DNA of 64,000 bases from Streptomyces sp. NBC_00335 (lineage in GTDB: Bacteria > Actinomycetota > Actinomycetes > Streptomycetales > Streptomycetaceae), in NCBI RefSeq assembly GCF_036127095.1, contig NZ_CP108006.1:5323501-5387500 (forward strand). Direction: 5' to 3'. A program made the translations under genes and the position numbers. The stretch's first letter is position 1; each line of letters opens with the position of its first letter. The notes under the pieces were generated by a model. That model had not been told where the DNA came from and searched no databases. It was given only the letters and a program-made list of their open reading frames with translations. Below, in pieces: positions 7,915-15,516 of this stretch.

Positions 7915-8396
7915 CTAAGGAAACAGGGCGCAAGCTGATCGCCCAGAACAAGAAGGCGCGGCACGACTACACGATCATCGACACCTACGAGTGCGGTCTC
8001 GTGCTCACGGGTACCGAGGTCAAGTCCCTGCGTCAGGGACGTGCCTCGCTGGTGGACGGCTTCGTGTCGGTGGAGAGCGGCGAGGCCTGGCTCTACAACG
8101 TGCACGTGCCCGAGTACAGCCAGGGCACCTGGACCAACCACAGCGCGCGGCGCAAGCGCAAGCTGCTCCTGCACCGCGAGGAGATCGACAAGCTCGACTC
8201 GAAGACGGGGGAGACGGGCAACACGATCGTGCCGCTCGCCCTGTACTTCAAGGACGGCCGGGCGAAGATCGAGATCGCGCTGGCGAAGGGCAAGAAGGAG
8301 TACGACAAGCGGCAGTCGCTGCGCGAGAAGCAGGACACGCGCGAGACGAACCGGGTGATCTCGGCCGTGAAGCGCAAGGAGCGCGGCCAGCTTTAA
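7911..8396 (+). CDS. smpB: SsrA-binding protein SmpB
   Basis: SmpB binds the tRNA-like domain of tmRNA and brings it to ribosomes stalled on broken messages. The 161 residues contain the OB-fold signatures [19 protein letters not shown] and [13 protein letters not shown], and a basic C-terminal tail ([17 protein letters not shown]) that in the family reaches into the empty mRNA channel. Its RNA partner ssrA starts 127 nt downstream on the same strand, the common arrangement. The start codon lies inside a perfect inverted repeat, which suggests regulated or coupled translation. Confidence 0.97.
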   Translation: MAKETGRKLIAQNKKARHDYTIIDTYECGLVLTGTEVKSLRQGRASLVDGFVSVESGEAWLYNVHVPEYSQGTWTNHSARRKRKLLLHREEIDKLDSKTGETGNTIVPLALYFKDGRAKIEIALAKGKKEYDKRQSLREKQDTRETNRVISAVKRKERGQL

Positions 8397-8523
8397 TGTC
8401 CTGGCAGAGTGTGGTCCACGTCGCGTACCATGGCGTCAGCACCACACGCTTGCGAGTGGCGCCGGTCGAGCGGGACGCATGGAGAGCGCCTGCTGGATCT
8501 CATAACTGAACAGCGTGAAACAT

Positions 8524-8911
8524 GGGGATGATCGGTTTCGACAGCGGATGTCGATGTAGGGGAAGCGAGCCGAGAAAGCGGCAATGATCTCGTTAACCAT
8601 ATGTCGCAAACAATAATCGCCAACTCCAAGAGCGATAACTCCCGCTTCACCCTCGCTGCCTAATAACAGTGAGCTGAAGCCTCTGTGAGGAGCGTCAGCC
8701 CGGAAGTGGTCCCGGTCCGGATCCTGGCGTCAATTAGGGATCTAAACCTCTAACTCCGGTCACGGGGGATAGAGGGAAATCAAACAGTGACTGAGCCCGT
8801 CGGAGACTTGTCCGTGTGATCTCCGGGGCTGAGAAAAGCGCAGCGGAATGCGCTCGGAGAAGCCCTACTTCTGCACCGTTGGACGCGGGTTCGATTCCCG
8901 CCATCTCCACA
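8524..8911 (+). ncRNA. ssrA: Transfer-messenger RNA (tmRNA)
   Basis: The 5' end GGGGATGATCGGTTTCGACA and the 3' T-arm plus acceptor (GGTTCGATTCCCGCCATCTCC) form the tRNA-like domain; GGGGATG pairs with CATCTCC. The tag-coding part reads ANSKSDNSRFTLAA and then two TAA codons, with the resume codon GCC preceded by TAATC, matching TAGTC before GCA in E. coli. About 388 nt is the usual length. The 3' CCA is not fully encoded (the genome reads CAA after the discriminator A), so the CCA would be added enzymatically. smpB lies just upstream and a strong terminator follows. Confidence 0.96.
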
Positions 8912-8926
8912 ACCCCCATGTTGGGC

Positions 8927-8960
8927 AAAGGCCCCGCGGCCATCAGGCTGCGGGGCCTTT
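8927..8960 (+). terminator. tmRNA terminator
   Basis: AAAGGCCCCGC (8927-8937) pairs with GCGGGGCCTTT (8950-8960), 15 nt after the tmRNA end. It also closes the convergent MFS gene. Confidence 0.8.
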
Positions 8961-8966
8961 GTCGTG

Positions 8967-10229
8967 TCAGGCGCCCCGGGAGGCGCGCACGGTCCCCGTG
9001 CCGACGAGGAGGGCCAGCAGGGCCGCCGCCGCCGGGAGGACGTACGGGGCCGTCGTGCCCCAGTGGTCGATCGCGGCGCCGGCCGTCGCGGAGCCCGCCG
9101 AGATGCCCGCGAAGATGGCGGTGACGGCGAGGGTCATGCCCTCGTTGAGCCGACCCGGCGGGGTCACGGCGTGGATCCGGGACATCGCGGTGACCATGAC
9201 CGGGGCCGTGGCCGTGCCGGCCGCGAGCAGGGCCGCGGCGAGGGCGAGCACCGAGCCGGTGGCGGCCGCCGCCCAGGGCAGGGCCATTGCCCCGGCCAGG
9301 ACGGCCAGGCAGACCGGCAGTCCGCGCGGGCGCAGGGTGCCGTAGAGCAGGCCGGCCAGGCAGGAGCCCGCCGCCTGGAGGGCGATGACCGGGCCCGAGA
9401 GGGCGCCGAGGCCGTGCCCGCCGAGGTGGGCGACGGAGGTGATCTCCAGCGAGCCGAACATCGTGCCGAGGACGAAGAAGAGCGGCAGCAGCCGTCCCAG
9501 GCTCCGCAGCGGCGACTTGCCGCGGACCGGCGCCGCCGCCGGGGGCTCCGTGGCGCGGTGGGCCGTGAAGACCAGCATCCCGGTCAGGAGCAGCGCGGCG
9601 CCGACGAGCGTGCCCGCTTCCGGGAAGACGGTGGTGCAGAGGAACGCGGCGACCACCGGCCCGAGCATGAACGCCAGCTCGTCCGCGGCCTGTTCGAAGG
9701 ACATCGCGGTGTGGTGCGCCGCGGGGTCGCCCTTCAGCAGGTGCGTCCAGCGGGCGCGGGACATGCCGCCGATGTTGGGGGTGGTCGCGGTGGCGGCGTA
9801 GGAGGCGAAGAGGGTCCAGGCGGGCGCCTCGCTGCGGACGCACGCGACGAGCGAGAGGGAGCCGAGTACGGCGATCAGGGTGGCCGGTACGGCGACGCGG
9901 GCCTGCCCGTGCCGGTCGACCAGCCGGGCGGTCCAGGGGGCCACGACCGCGGTGGCCGCCAGACCGGCCGCGACGACCCCGCCGGCGAGGGCGTACGAGC
10001 CGCGCTGGCCCGCGATCATCATGACGGCGCTGATCCCGAACATGCCCATGGGGAGCCGGGCGATGAGGTTCCCGGTGGTGAAGCCGCGGGTGCCGGGGAG
10101 GGCGAACAGCCGCCGGTACGGGCCGGGGGTGCGGGCCGGGCGGCGACCCGGCCGCCCGGGGGTGGGGGCGGGGCCGGGGGCGAGGACCAGGGTGGTGCCG
10201 GTGACGGTCATCAGCGGGGTGGTGGGCAT
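8967..10229 (-). CDS. MFS transporter
   Basis: This 420-residue major facilitator superfamily exporter has about 12 hydrophobic segments. A basic Pro-rich N-terminus precedes the first helix, and the loop VVAPWTARLVDRHGQARV between helices 2 and 3 resembles MFS motif A. The substrate cannot be inferred. It is divergently transcribed from a LysR regulator gene with only 84 bp between the starts, so the regulator probably controls it. There is no obvious upstream Shine-Dalgarno sequence; an ATG seven codons later (MTVTGTT) is an alternative start. Confidence 0.85.
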   Translation of the reverse strand: MPTTPLMTVTGTTLVLAPGPAPTPGRPGRRPARTPGPYRRLFALPGTRGFTTGNLIARLPMGMFGISAVMMIAGQRGSYALAGGVVAAGLAATAVVAPWTARLVDRHGQARVAVPATLIAVLGSLSLVACVRSEAPAWTLFASYAATATTPNIGGMSRARWTHLLKGDPAAHHTAMSFEQAADELAFMLGPVVAAFLCTTVFPEAGTLVGAALLLTGMLVFTAHRATEPPAAAPVRGKSPLRSLGRLLPLFFVLGTMFGSLEITSVAHLGGHGLGALSGPVIALQAAGSCLAGLLYGTLRPRGLPVCLAVLAGAMALPWAAAATGSVLALAAALLAAGTATAPVMVTAMSRIHAVTPPGRLNEGMTLAVTAIFAGISAGSATAGAAIDHWGTTAPYVLPAAAALLALLVGTGTVRASRGA

Positions 10230-10301
10230 GGATCAAGGCTCGGGCCCAGGGGCCGTACGGGTCCAACACCTGTTCGGGGGTGATTCACCGCCCTGTGTTG
10301 T

Positions 10302-10307
10302 TAGTCT
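10302..10307 (+). promoter_or_regulatory. -10 hexamer TAGTCT, predicted leaderless start of the LysR gene
   Basis: TAGTCT ends 6 nt before the GTG at 10314. The shared 84-bp intergenic region should also hold the MFS promoter and the regulator's binding site. Confidence 0.45.
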
Positions 10308-10313
10308 CCGCAG

Positions 10314-11285
10314 GTGACTCCCCGAGACGTCGAACCCCGCCTGCTGCGCTCCTTCCTCGCCGTGGCCGAGGAACTGCACTTCACCCGTGCCGCCGCCCGG
10401 CTCTACGTCGCCCAGCAGGCCCTGAGCCGGGACGTGCGCCGCCTCGAACAGGCTCTGGGCGCGCCTTTGTTCGCCCGCACCACCCGCGCCGTCGAGCTCA
10501 CCTCCGACGGGGAGCGGCTGCTGCCCCTGGCCCGGGGCGTCCTGCGCGCCCACGAGGAGCTGGCCGCCGCCTTCGCCGGGGACACCACCGCCCGGCCGCT
10601 GCTCGTCGACCTCAACACCGACGGCCCCGGCACCGCGCGCGCCGTCCTGGACCGGGCCCGCGAGCTCGCCCCCGACTGCGAGCTGATGGCCCGCTTCGAG
10701 TCCGGGCTCACCCACGCCGCCGCCGAGATCGCCGCCGGCCGCCTCGACGTCTCCTTCGGGTACGCCGACGGCCTCGACCCGGCGCTGCGGGCCCGCCTCG
10801 CGCAGACGCCCGTACGGTACGAGCCGCTCGCGGTGGTGCTGGCCGAGGGGCACGCGCTGGCCGGGCTGGACTCCGTACCCCTGGACGCGCTGCGCGGGGA
10901 GACGGTGTACGCGGGGGCCGGGAACCCGCGGACCCTGGAGTGGACCGGGCTGGCGCGCGAGCTGTTCGCCGGGCGGGGCATCGAGCCCGCGCCGCCCGCG
11001 CCGGTGGCGATGGGCAAGGACGAGTTCCGCCGGGTCATGGTCAAGACGGGCAATCCGGTGCTCGCCACGGTGGACTTCGTCGACATGCCCGGCTGCGTCA
11101 AGCGGCCGCTGACCGCGCCGGTACCGCTGTCACCGCTCGCCATGGTGTGGCGCAAGGGAATGAGCCACCCCGGGCTCGACGCCCTGCGCGCCGCTGCCGC
11201 GGAGCTCGGCGCCGGGCGCGGCTGGCTGGAGGTCCCCGCGGACAGCTGGCTGCCCGCGCTCACACCGGGCCCGGGCGCTGGGTGA
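10314..11285 (+). CDS. LysR-family transcriptional regulator
   Basis: The 323-residue protein starts with the LysR winged helix (VEPRLLRSFLAVAEELHFTRAAARL, then QQALSRDVRRLEQALGAPLF, about residues 5-62), followed by a periplasmic-binding-like effector domain. LysR proteins usually control a divergent neighbour and themselves in response to a small molecule; the neighbour here is the MFS transporter. The effector is unknown. Confidence 0.92.
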   Translation: MTPRDVEPRLLRSFLAVAEELHFTRAAARLYVAQQALSRDVRRLEQALGAPLFARTTRAVELTSDGERLLPLARGVLRAHEELAAAFAGDTTARPLLVDLNTDGPGTARAVLDRARELAPDCELMARFESGLTHAAAEIAAGRLDVSFGYADGLDPALRARLAQTPVRYEPLAVVLAEGHALAGLDSVPLDALRGETVYAGAGNPRTLEWTGLARELFAGRGIEPAPPAPVAMGKDEFRRVMVKTGNPVLATVDFVDMPGCVKRPLTAPVPLSPLAMVWRKGMSHPGLDALRAAAAELGAGRGWLEVPADSWLPALTPGPGAG

Positions 11286-11292
11286 GTGCAAG

Positions 11293-11308
11293 GTTTCCCG
11301 CCGGTCAT
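11293..11308 (-). promoter_or_regulatory. GlnR-box-like site upstream of narK
   Basis: Read on the minus strand this is ATGAC-n6-GAAAC, close to the GTnAC-n6-GAAAC half of the GlnR consensus. It lies about 140 nt before narK. narK is a GlnR-regulated type of gene in streptomycetes. Confidence 0.4.
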
Positions 11309-11443
11309 CCGGCGGGGACCGGGGCTGAAACGAGCCCTTCCTACGGTCGTCACCACGGACGAGACGCGACGAGCCCGGCAAGCCGGACAAGGCCGACGAG
11401 CGCGACGAGCGCGACGTGATCGCAGCAGCTGTGGAGGCGTGTG

Positions 11444-12814
11444 ATGACCAGTACGACCGCACCGCGCAAGGGTGGCCGCTGGATCGAGCGGTGGGACCCC
11501 GAGGACGAGACCTTCTGGCGCGAGACGGGGGAGAAGACGGCCCGCCGGAACCTGATCTACTCCGTGCTCTCCGAGCACATCGGGTTCTCGATCTGGTCCC
11601 TGTGGTCCGTGATGGTGCTCTTCATGGGCCCGCAGTACGGGATCGACCCCGCCGGAAAGTTCTTCCTCATCGCCACCGCCACCTGCGTGGGCGCCCTGGT
11701 CCGCGTCCCGTACACCTTCGCGGTGGCCCGCTTCGGCGGCCGCAACTGGACGGTCTTCAGCGCCCTGATGCTGCTCGCGCCGACGGTCGCCGCCTGGCTG
11801 GTGATGGAGCCCGGGACCTCGTACAACACGTTCCTGCTGGTGGCCGCGCTGACCGGGGTCGGCGGCGGCAACTTCGCCTCGTCGATGACGAACATCAACG
11901 CCTTCTTCCCGCTCCGCAAGAAGGGCTGGGCGCTCGGCCTCAACGCGGGCGGCGGCAACATCGGGGTCCCCGTCGTCCAGCTCGTCGCCCTGCTGGTCAT
12001 CGGCACGGCCGGGGCCGGCCACCCGCGGCTGCTCCTCGGCGCCTACATCCCGCTCATCGTGATCGCGGCGGCGCTCGCCGCGCTGCGGATGGACAACCTG
12101 GCCCCCGTGCGCAACGACACCGGAGCCGTCCGCGACGCGGCCCGCGACGGGCACACCTGGATCATGGCGTTCCTGTACATCGGCACCTTCGGTTCCTTCA
12201 TCGGCTACAGCTTCGCCTTCGGACTGGTGCTCCAGACGCAATTCGGCCGCACGCCGCTCCAGGCGGCCTCGCTCACCTTCATCGGACCGCTGCTCGGCTC
12301 GCTGATCCGGCCGGTCGGCGGGGCCCTCGCGGACCGCTTCGGCGGCGCGTGGATCACCCTGGGCACCTTCGTGGCGATGGCGGCGGCGACCGGAGTGGTG
12401 ATCACGGCCTCCGTACGGGAATCCCTGCCGGTCTTCCTCGTCGGCTTCGTGGGGCTCTTCGTCCTCAGCGGGCTCGGCAACGGCTCCACCTACAAGATGA
12501 TCCCCGGCATCTTCCAGGCGAAGGCGCTGGCCCGCGGGATGAGCGGCGAGGACGCGGCCGCGTACGGGCGGCGGCTGTCCGGCGCCTCCATGGGACTCAT
12601 CGGCGCGGTCGGCGCGCTCGGCGGGCTCGGCATCAACCTGGTCTTCCGGGAGGCCTTCCTGAGCTCCGGCTCGGGCACGGCGGCCTTCATGACCTTCCTC
12701 GGCTTCTACGCGGTGTGCTGCGCCGTCACCTGGGCGGTATACCTTCGCCGGCCCGCCCAGGTGATGATCCCCACGGCCGGGGCGGAGGCGAAGCCGCAGC
12801 TCACCTCGGTGTAA
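11444..12814 (+). CDS. narK: NarK-type nitrate/nitrite transporter (MFS)
   Basis: This 456-residue protein with about 12 membrane segments imports nitrate or exports nitrite. The nitrate signature is seen in both halves: GVGGGNFASSMTNINAFFP and later GLGNGSTYKMIPGIF, with LNAGGGNIGV between them. GGAGG lies 6 nt before the ATG at 11444; a GTG one codon earlier is too close to it. The next gene encodes the HemD-like regulator NnaR, known to act on nitrate/nitrite assimilation in S. coelicolor, and GlnR-like sites flank the gene, so it belongs to assimilation rather than respiration; no nitrate reductase genes are in the window. Confidence 0.92.
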   Translation: MTSTTAPRKGGRWIERWDPEDETFWRETGEKTARRNLIYSVLSEHIGFSIWSLWSVMVLFMGPQYGIDPAGKFFLIATATCVGALVRVPYTFAVARFGGRNWTVFSALMLLAPTVAAWLVMEPGTSYNTFLLVAALTGVGGGNFASSMTNINAFFPLRKKGWALGLNAGGGNIGVPVVQLVALLVIGTAGAGHPRLLLGAYIPLIVIAAALAALRMDNLAPVRNDTGAVRDAARDGHTWIMAFLYIGTFGSFIGYSFAFGLVLQTQFGRTPLQAASLTFIGPLLGSLIRPVGGALADRFGGAWITLGTFVAMAAATGVVITASVRESLPVFLVGFVGLFVLSGLGNGSTYKMIPGIFQAKALARGMSGEDAAAYGRRLSGASMGLIGAVGALGGLGINLVFREAFLSSGSGTAAFMTFLGFYAVCCAVTWAVYLRRPAQVMIPTAGAEAKPQLTSV

Positions 12815-12830
12815 CGGCGGCCACACGTCG

Positions 12831-12858
12831 GTTAACGGCACCGAAATACGCGTGAACC
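12831..12858 (+). promoter_or_regulatory. GlnR box upstream of nnaR
   Basis: GTTAAC (12831-12836), six bases, GAAAT (12843-12847), six bases, then GAACC (12854-12858) follow the spacing of the GlnR consensus GTnAC-n6-GAAAC. It lies about 110 nt before the nnaR ATG. nnaR is described as a GlnR target in S. coelicolor. Confidence 0.55.
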
Positions 12859-12966
12859 GAGCCTGATACGCCCCCAGGGCAGGCTCGGTCCACGCGAACC
12901 TCACGAGTGCGTGTGAACGCGACACCGGACCCCGACACCGGACCCCACTGCGCGAGGCAGGTCACC

Positions 12967-14121
12967 ATGCACGACATCCACACCGGTCCGCCGGCCGGCC
13001 CGCTCGCCGGATTCACCGTCGGGGTCACCGCCGCCCGGCGGGCCGACGAGCTCATCGCCCTGCTGCGCCGCCGCGGGGCCACCGTGCTGCACGCCCCCGC
13101 CCTGCGGATCGTGCCGCTCGCCGACGACGCCGAGCTGCTGTCCGCCACCAAGGAACTCATCGGCTGCGCGCCCGACGTGGTGGTGGCGACCACCGCCATC
13201 GGCTTCCGCGGCTGGATCGAGGCCGCCGACGGGTGGGGGCTCGGCGAGGAACTCCTCGGGCGGCTGCGGGAGACCGAACTGCTGGCGCGCGGACCGAAGG
13301 TGAAGGGCGCGATCCGGGCCGCCGGGCTCGTGGAGACCTGGTCCCCGCGCTCGGAATCGCTCGCCGAGGTACTGGACCGGCTGCTCTCGGCCGGGGTGGC
13401 CGGCCGGCGCATCGCCCTCCAGCTGCACGGGGAACCGCTGCCCGGGTTCATCGAGGCCCTGCGGGCGGGCGGGGCCGAGGTGGTCGGCGTACCCGTCTAC
13501 CGGTGGATGCCGCCGGAGGACCTCGGGCCGCTGGACCGGCTGATCGACGCGGTGGCCGTGGGCGCGGTGGACGCGGTGAGCTTCACCTCCGCCCCGGCGG
13601 CGGCCTCCCTGCTGACGCGGGCCGCGGAGCGGGGCGTACGGGAACCCGTGATCGAGGCGCTGACCGGCGGGTCGGTCCTGTCCGCGTGCGTGGGGCCGGT
13701 GACGGCCCTGCCGCTCCAGGCGGAAGGCGTGCCCACGGTGCAGCCCGAGCGCTTCCGGCTCGGACCCCTCGTGCAGCTCCTGTGCCAGGAACTCCCGGGC
13801 CGGGCCCGCGTGCTCCCGGTGGCCGGACACCGGCTGGAGCTGCGCGGCCACGCGGTCCTCGTCGACAGCGAGCTGCGCCCCGTCCCGCCGGCCGGCATGG
13901 CCCTGCTCAGGGCCCTGTCCCGGCGCCCGGGCTGGGTCGTGGCCCGCTCCGAGCTCCTGCGCGCCCTGCCCGGCGCGGGCCGCGACGAGCACGCGGTGGA
14001 AACGGCGATGGCCCGCCTGCGCGTGGCCCTGGGCGCCCCGAACCTCATCCAGACCGTCGTCAAGCGCGGCTACCGGCTGTCGCTGGACATGTCCGCCGAC
14101 ACGAAGTACGCGGACGCCTGA
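12967..14121 (+). CDS. nnaR: NnaR-type regulator: uroporphyrinogen-III synthase-like domain fused to a winged helix
   Basis: Residues 1-270 or so form a HemD fold (FTVGVTAARRADEL, VVVATTAIGFRGW, SFTSAPAAASLL, CVGPVTALPL). About 95 C-terminal residues form an OmpR-type winged helix (LLRALSRRPGWVVARSELL, then AVETAMARLRVALG and QTVVKRGYRL). In S. coelicolor the orthologue NnaR, as I recall, is a GlnR target that co-activates nitrite/nitrate assimilation genes; the HemD part is thought to sense rather than make tetrapyrrole. The ATG at 12967 has AGGCAGG upstream; a GTG 20 codons earlier is less likely. It follows narK after a 152-nt gap containing a GlnR box. Confidence 0.88.
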   Translation: MHDIHTGPPAGPLAGFTVGVTAARRADELIALLRRRGATVLHAPALRIVPLADDAELLSATKELIGCAPDVVVATTAIGFRGWIEAADGWGLGEELLGRLRETELLARGPKVKGAIRAAGLVETWSPRSESLAEVLDRLLSAGVAGRRIALQLHGEPLPGFIEALRAGGAEVVGVPVYRWMPPEDLGPLDRLIDAVAVGAVDAVSFTSAPAAASLLTRAAERGVREPVIEALTGGSVLSACVGPVTALPLQAEGVPTVQPERFRLGPLVQLLCQELPGRARVLPVAGHRLELRGHAVLVDSELRPVPPAGMALLRALSRRPGWVVARSELLRALPGAGRDEHAVETAMARLRVALGAPNLIQTVVKRGYRLSLDMSADTKYADA

Positions 14122-14200
14122 GGGACCGGGCCGTCCCTTGCGGCAGGACCGGGCCGGAAGCCGCAGGGGCTCCCCTCTGGCCGGGGCCCGGGCCGTCCGT

Positions 14201-14206
14201 TAGCGT
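14201..14206 (+). promoter_or_regulatory. -10 hexamer TAGCGT before the GNAT gene
   Basis: TAGCGT ends 6 nt before the ATG at 14213, the leaderless spacing seen repeatedly in this window. Confidence 0.45.
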
Positions 14207-14212
14207 GCCCGG

Positions 14213-14758
14213 ATGATCATTGACGGTGTGGAGATGAGGGCCCTGCGGCTGGAAGACGCCGCCGGGAGGGCCGAGACGCTGGTGCGCAACCGCGCTCACA
14301 TGGCTCCCTACGAGCCCTGGCGGGACGAGGAGTTCTACACCGAGGCCGGGCAGCGGGCCCGGATCCAAGGGATCCTCGCGGAGCAGGAGGGCGGCCGGGC
14401 GCGGTCCTTCGTGCTGGTCGCCGCCGACGGCGAGCAGGTCGGGGTGATCAACCTCCAGAACATCGTGCGCGGGCCGATGCTCAGCGCCTCCGTCGGCTAC
14501 TGGATCGACCAGGCCTGGGCCGGCAGGGGGCTGGCCACCGCCGCGCTGCACGAGGTCTGCCGGATCGCCCGCGACGAGGAGCGGCTGCACCGGGTCGAGG
14601 CGGGTACGAGGGTCGACAACCTGGCCTCCCAGCGGGTGCTGGAGAAGGCCGGCTTCGAGCCGTACGGGCTCGCGCCCCGCTTCCTGCACGTCGGCGGGGA
14701 CTGGCAGGACCACCGCCTCTTCCAACTGCTCCTGAACGACGAGCCGCCCGCCCTCTAG
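14213..14758 (+). CDS. GNAT-family N-acetyltransferase (RimJ/RimL type)
   Basis: The 181-residue acetyl-CoA-dependent acetyltransferase carries the RimJ/L pattern: MRALRLEDA at the start, GYWIDQAWAGRGLATAA covering the acetyl-CoA pyrophosphate loop, and a C-terminal RVDNLASQRVLEKAGFEPYG motif. RimJ/L relatives acetylate protein N-termini or small amines; the substrate here is unknown. It is monocistronic by appearance, with its own -10 element. Confidence 0.9.
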   Translation: MIIDGVEMRALRLEDAAGRAETLVRNRAHMAPYEPWRDEEFYTEAGQRARIQGILAEQEGGRARSFVLVAADGEQVGVINLQNIVRGPMLSASVGYWIDQAWAGRGLATAALHEVCRIARDEERLHRVEAGTRVDNLASQRVLEKAGFEPYGLAPRFLHVGGDWQDHRLFQLLLNDEPPAL

Positions 14759-14809
14759 CCGACGGCCCCGCAGACGGGCACTCTGGGGGCACGCCCCGAG
14801 TGGGAGGCG

Positions 14810-15388
14810 GTGACGGGCATGTGGTTCGACTCCGGGCGGGTCTGCCTGGACCTGGTGGCTACTTTTGCGCCTCTCGCGAAGACCGAGGGCATCCGGGACG
14901 GGGCCGGGCTGCGGCTGTGGCTCACCGGAGCCGGGCTGGTGCCCGGCCGGACGCCGCTGAGCCGCGTCGGGGACGACTGGGTGCGGGCCTTCCGGGAGCT
15001 GCGCGCCGACGTCGAGAGCCTCGTACGGGCCGAGCTGGCCGGAGCCGCGCCGCCCGGGGCCGCGCTGGCCCGGGTCAACGCGGCGGCCGCCGGTCCACCC
15101 CCGGGCCTGTGTGCCGTACAGGACCAAGAAGGGCACCTCGTGCGCGAGTTGTGCGGCGGCGTCGAATGCGCCGGGCTGCTCGCCGCCGTGGCCCGGGACG
15201 CCGTCGAACTGCTCACCGACCCCGGCGAACGGGAGTTGCTGCGCGCCTGCGAGGGCGACGGCTGCGCCCGGGTCTACCTCGACACCTCGCGCGGACACCG
15301 CCGCCGCTGGTGCTCCAGCGAGCTGTGCGGGAACCGCGAGCGCGTGGCCCGCCACCGGCGCCGCGTCCTGGAATCGCGCCCCGGCTGA
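14810..15388 (+). CDS. CGNR zinc-finger protein with ABATE domain
   Basis: The N-terminal part (DSGRVCLDLVATFA onward) matches the ABATE domain, thought to bind a small ligand. The C-terminal 40 residues form the zinc finger that names the family: CEGDGC, CSSELCGNRERVARHRRR, with the CGNR tetrad and a basic DNA-binding helix. Such proteins are probable transcription regulators. The 192-residue length is typical. The start is either the GTG at 14810 or the ATG at 14819. It lies 51 nt after the GNAT gene. Confidence 0.87.
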   Translation: MTGMWFDSGRVCLDLVATFAPLAKTEGIRDGAGLRLWLTGAGLVPGRTPLSRVGDDWVRAFRELRADVESLVRAELAGAAPPGAALARVNAAAAGPPPGLCAVQDQEGHLVRELCGGVECAGLLAAVARDAVELLTDPGERELLRACEGDGCARVYLDTSRGHRRRWCSSELCGNRERVARHRRRVLESRPG

Positions 15389-15444
15389 CCCCGCCCGCGG
15401 CGCCCGCCGGGCGTGATCTTCGTCCTGATCCGCGAGCCGTCCTG

Positions 15445-15472
15445 GAAGGGGCGTGCGCGGACGGGCCCCTTC
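15445..15472 (+). promoter_or_regulatory. Inverted repeat upstream of helD
   Basis: GAAGGGGC (15445-15452) and GCCCCTTC (15465-15472) are perfect 8-bp inverted repeats around 12 nt, about 45 nt before the helD start. It may be an operator or the terminator of the CGNR gene. I could not match it to the rifamycin-associated element known before some helR genes. Confidence 0.4.
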
Positions 15473-15516
15473 GCGTACGGTTGACGGCTGCCCATGCACG
15501 TCAGAAAGGGGCCTTG

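Noticed and set aside
8581..8640. Alternative tmRNA resume codon at GCA (tag beginning ANNNRQ)
   Set aside because: That frame stops after 10 codons and does not end in the hydrophobic LAA degradation signal; the GCC frame does.
12967..14121. Simple housekeeping hemD annotation
   Set aside because: The C-terminal winged helix and position after narK fit the NnaR regulator, not a heme-pathway enzyme in a hem operon.
15445..15472. Rifamycin-associated element before helD
   Set aside because: The inverted repeat GAAGGGGC...GCCCCTTC has a 12-nt spacer and does not match the element as I remember it, so rifampicin induction is not claimed.
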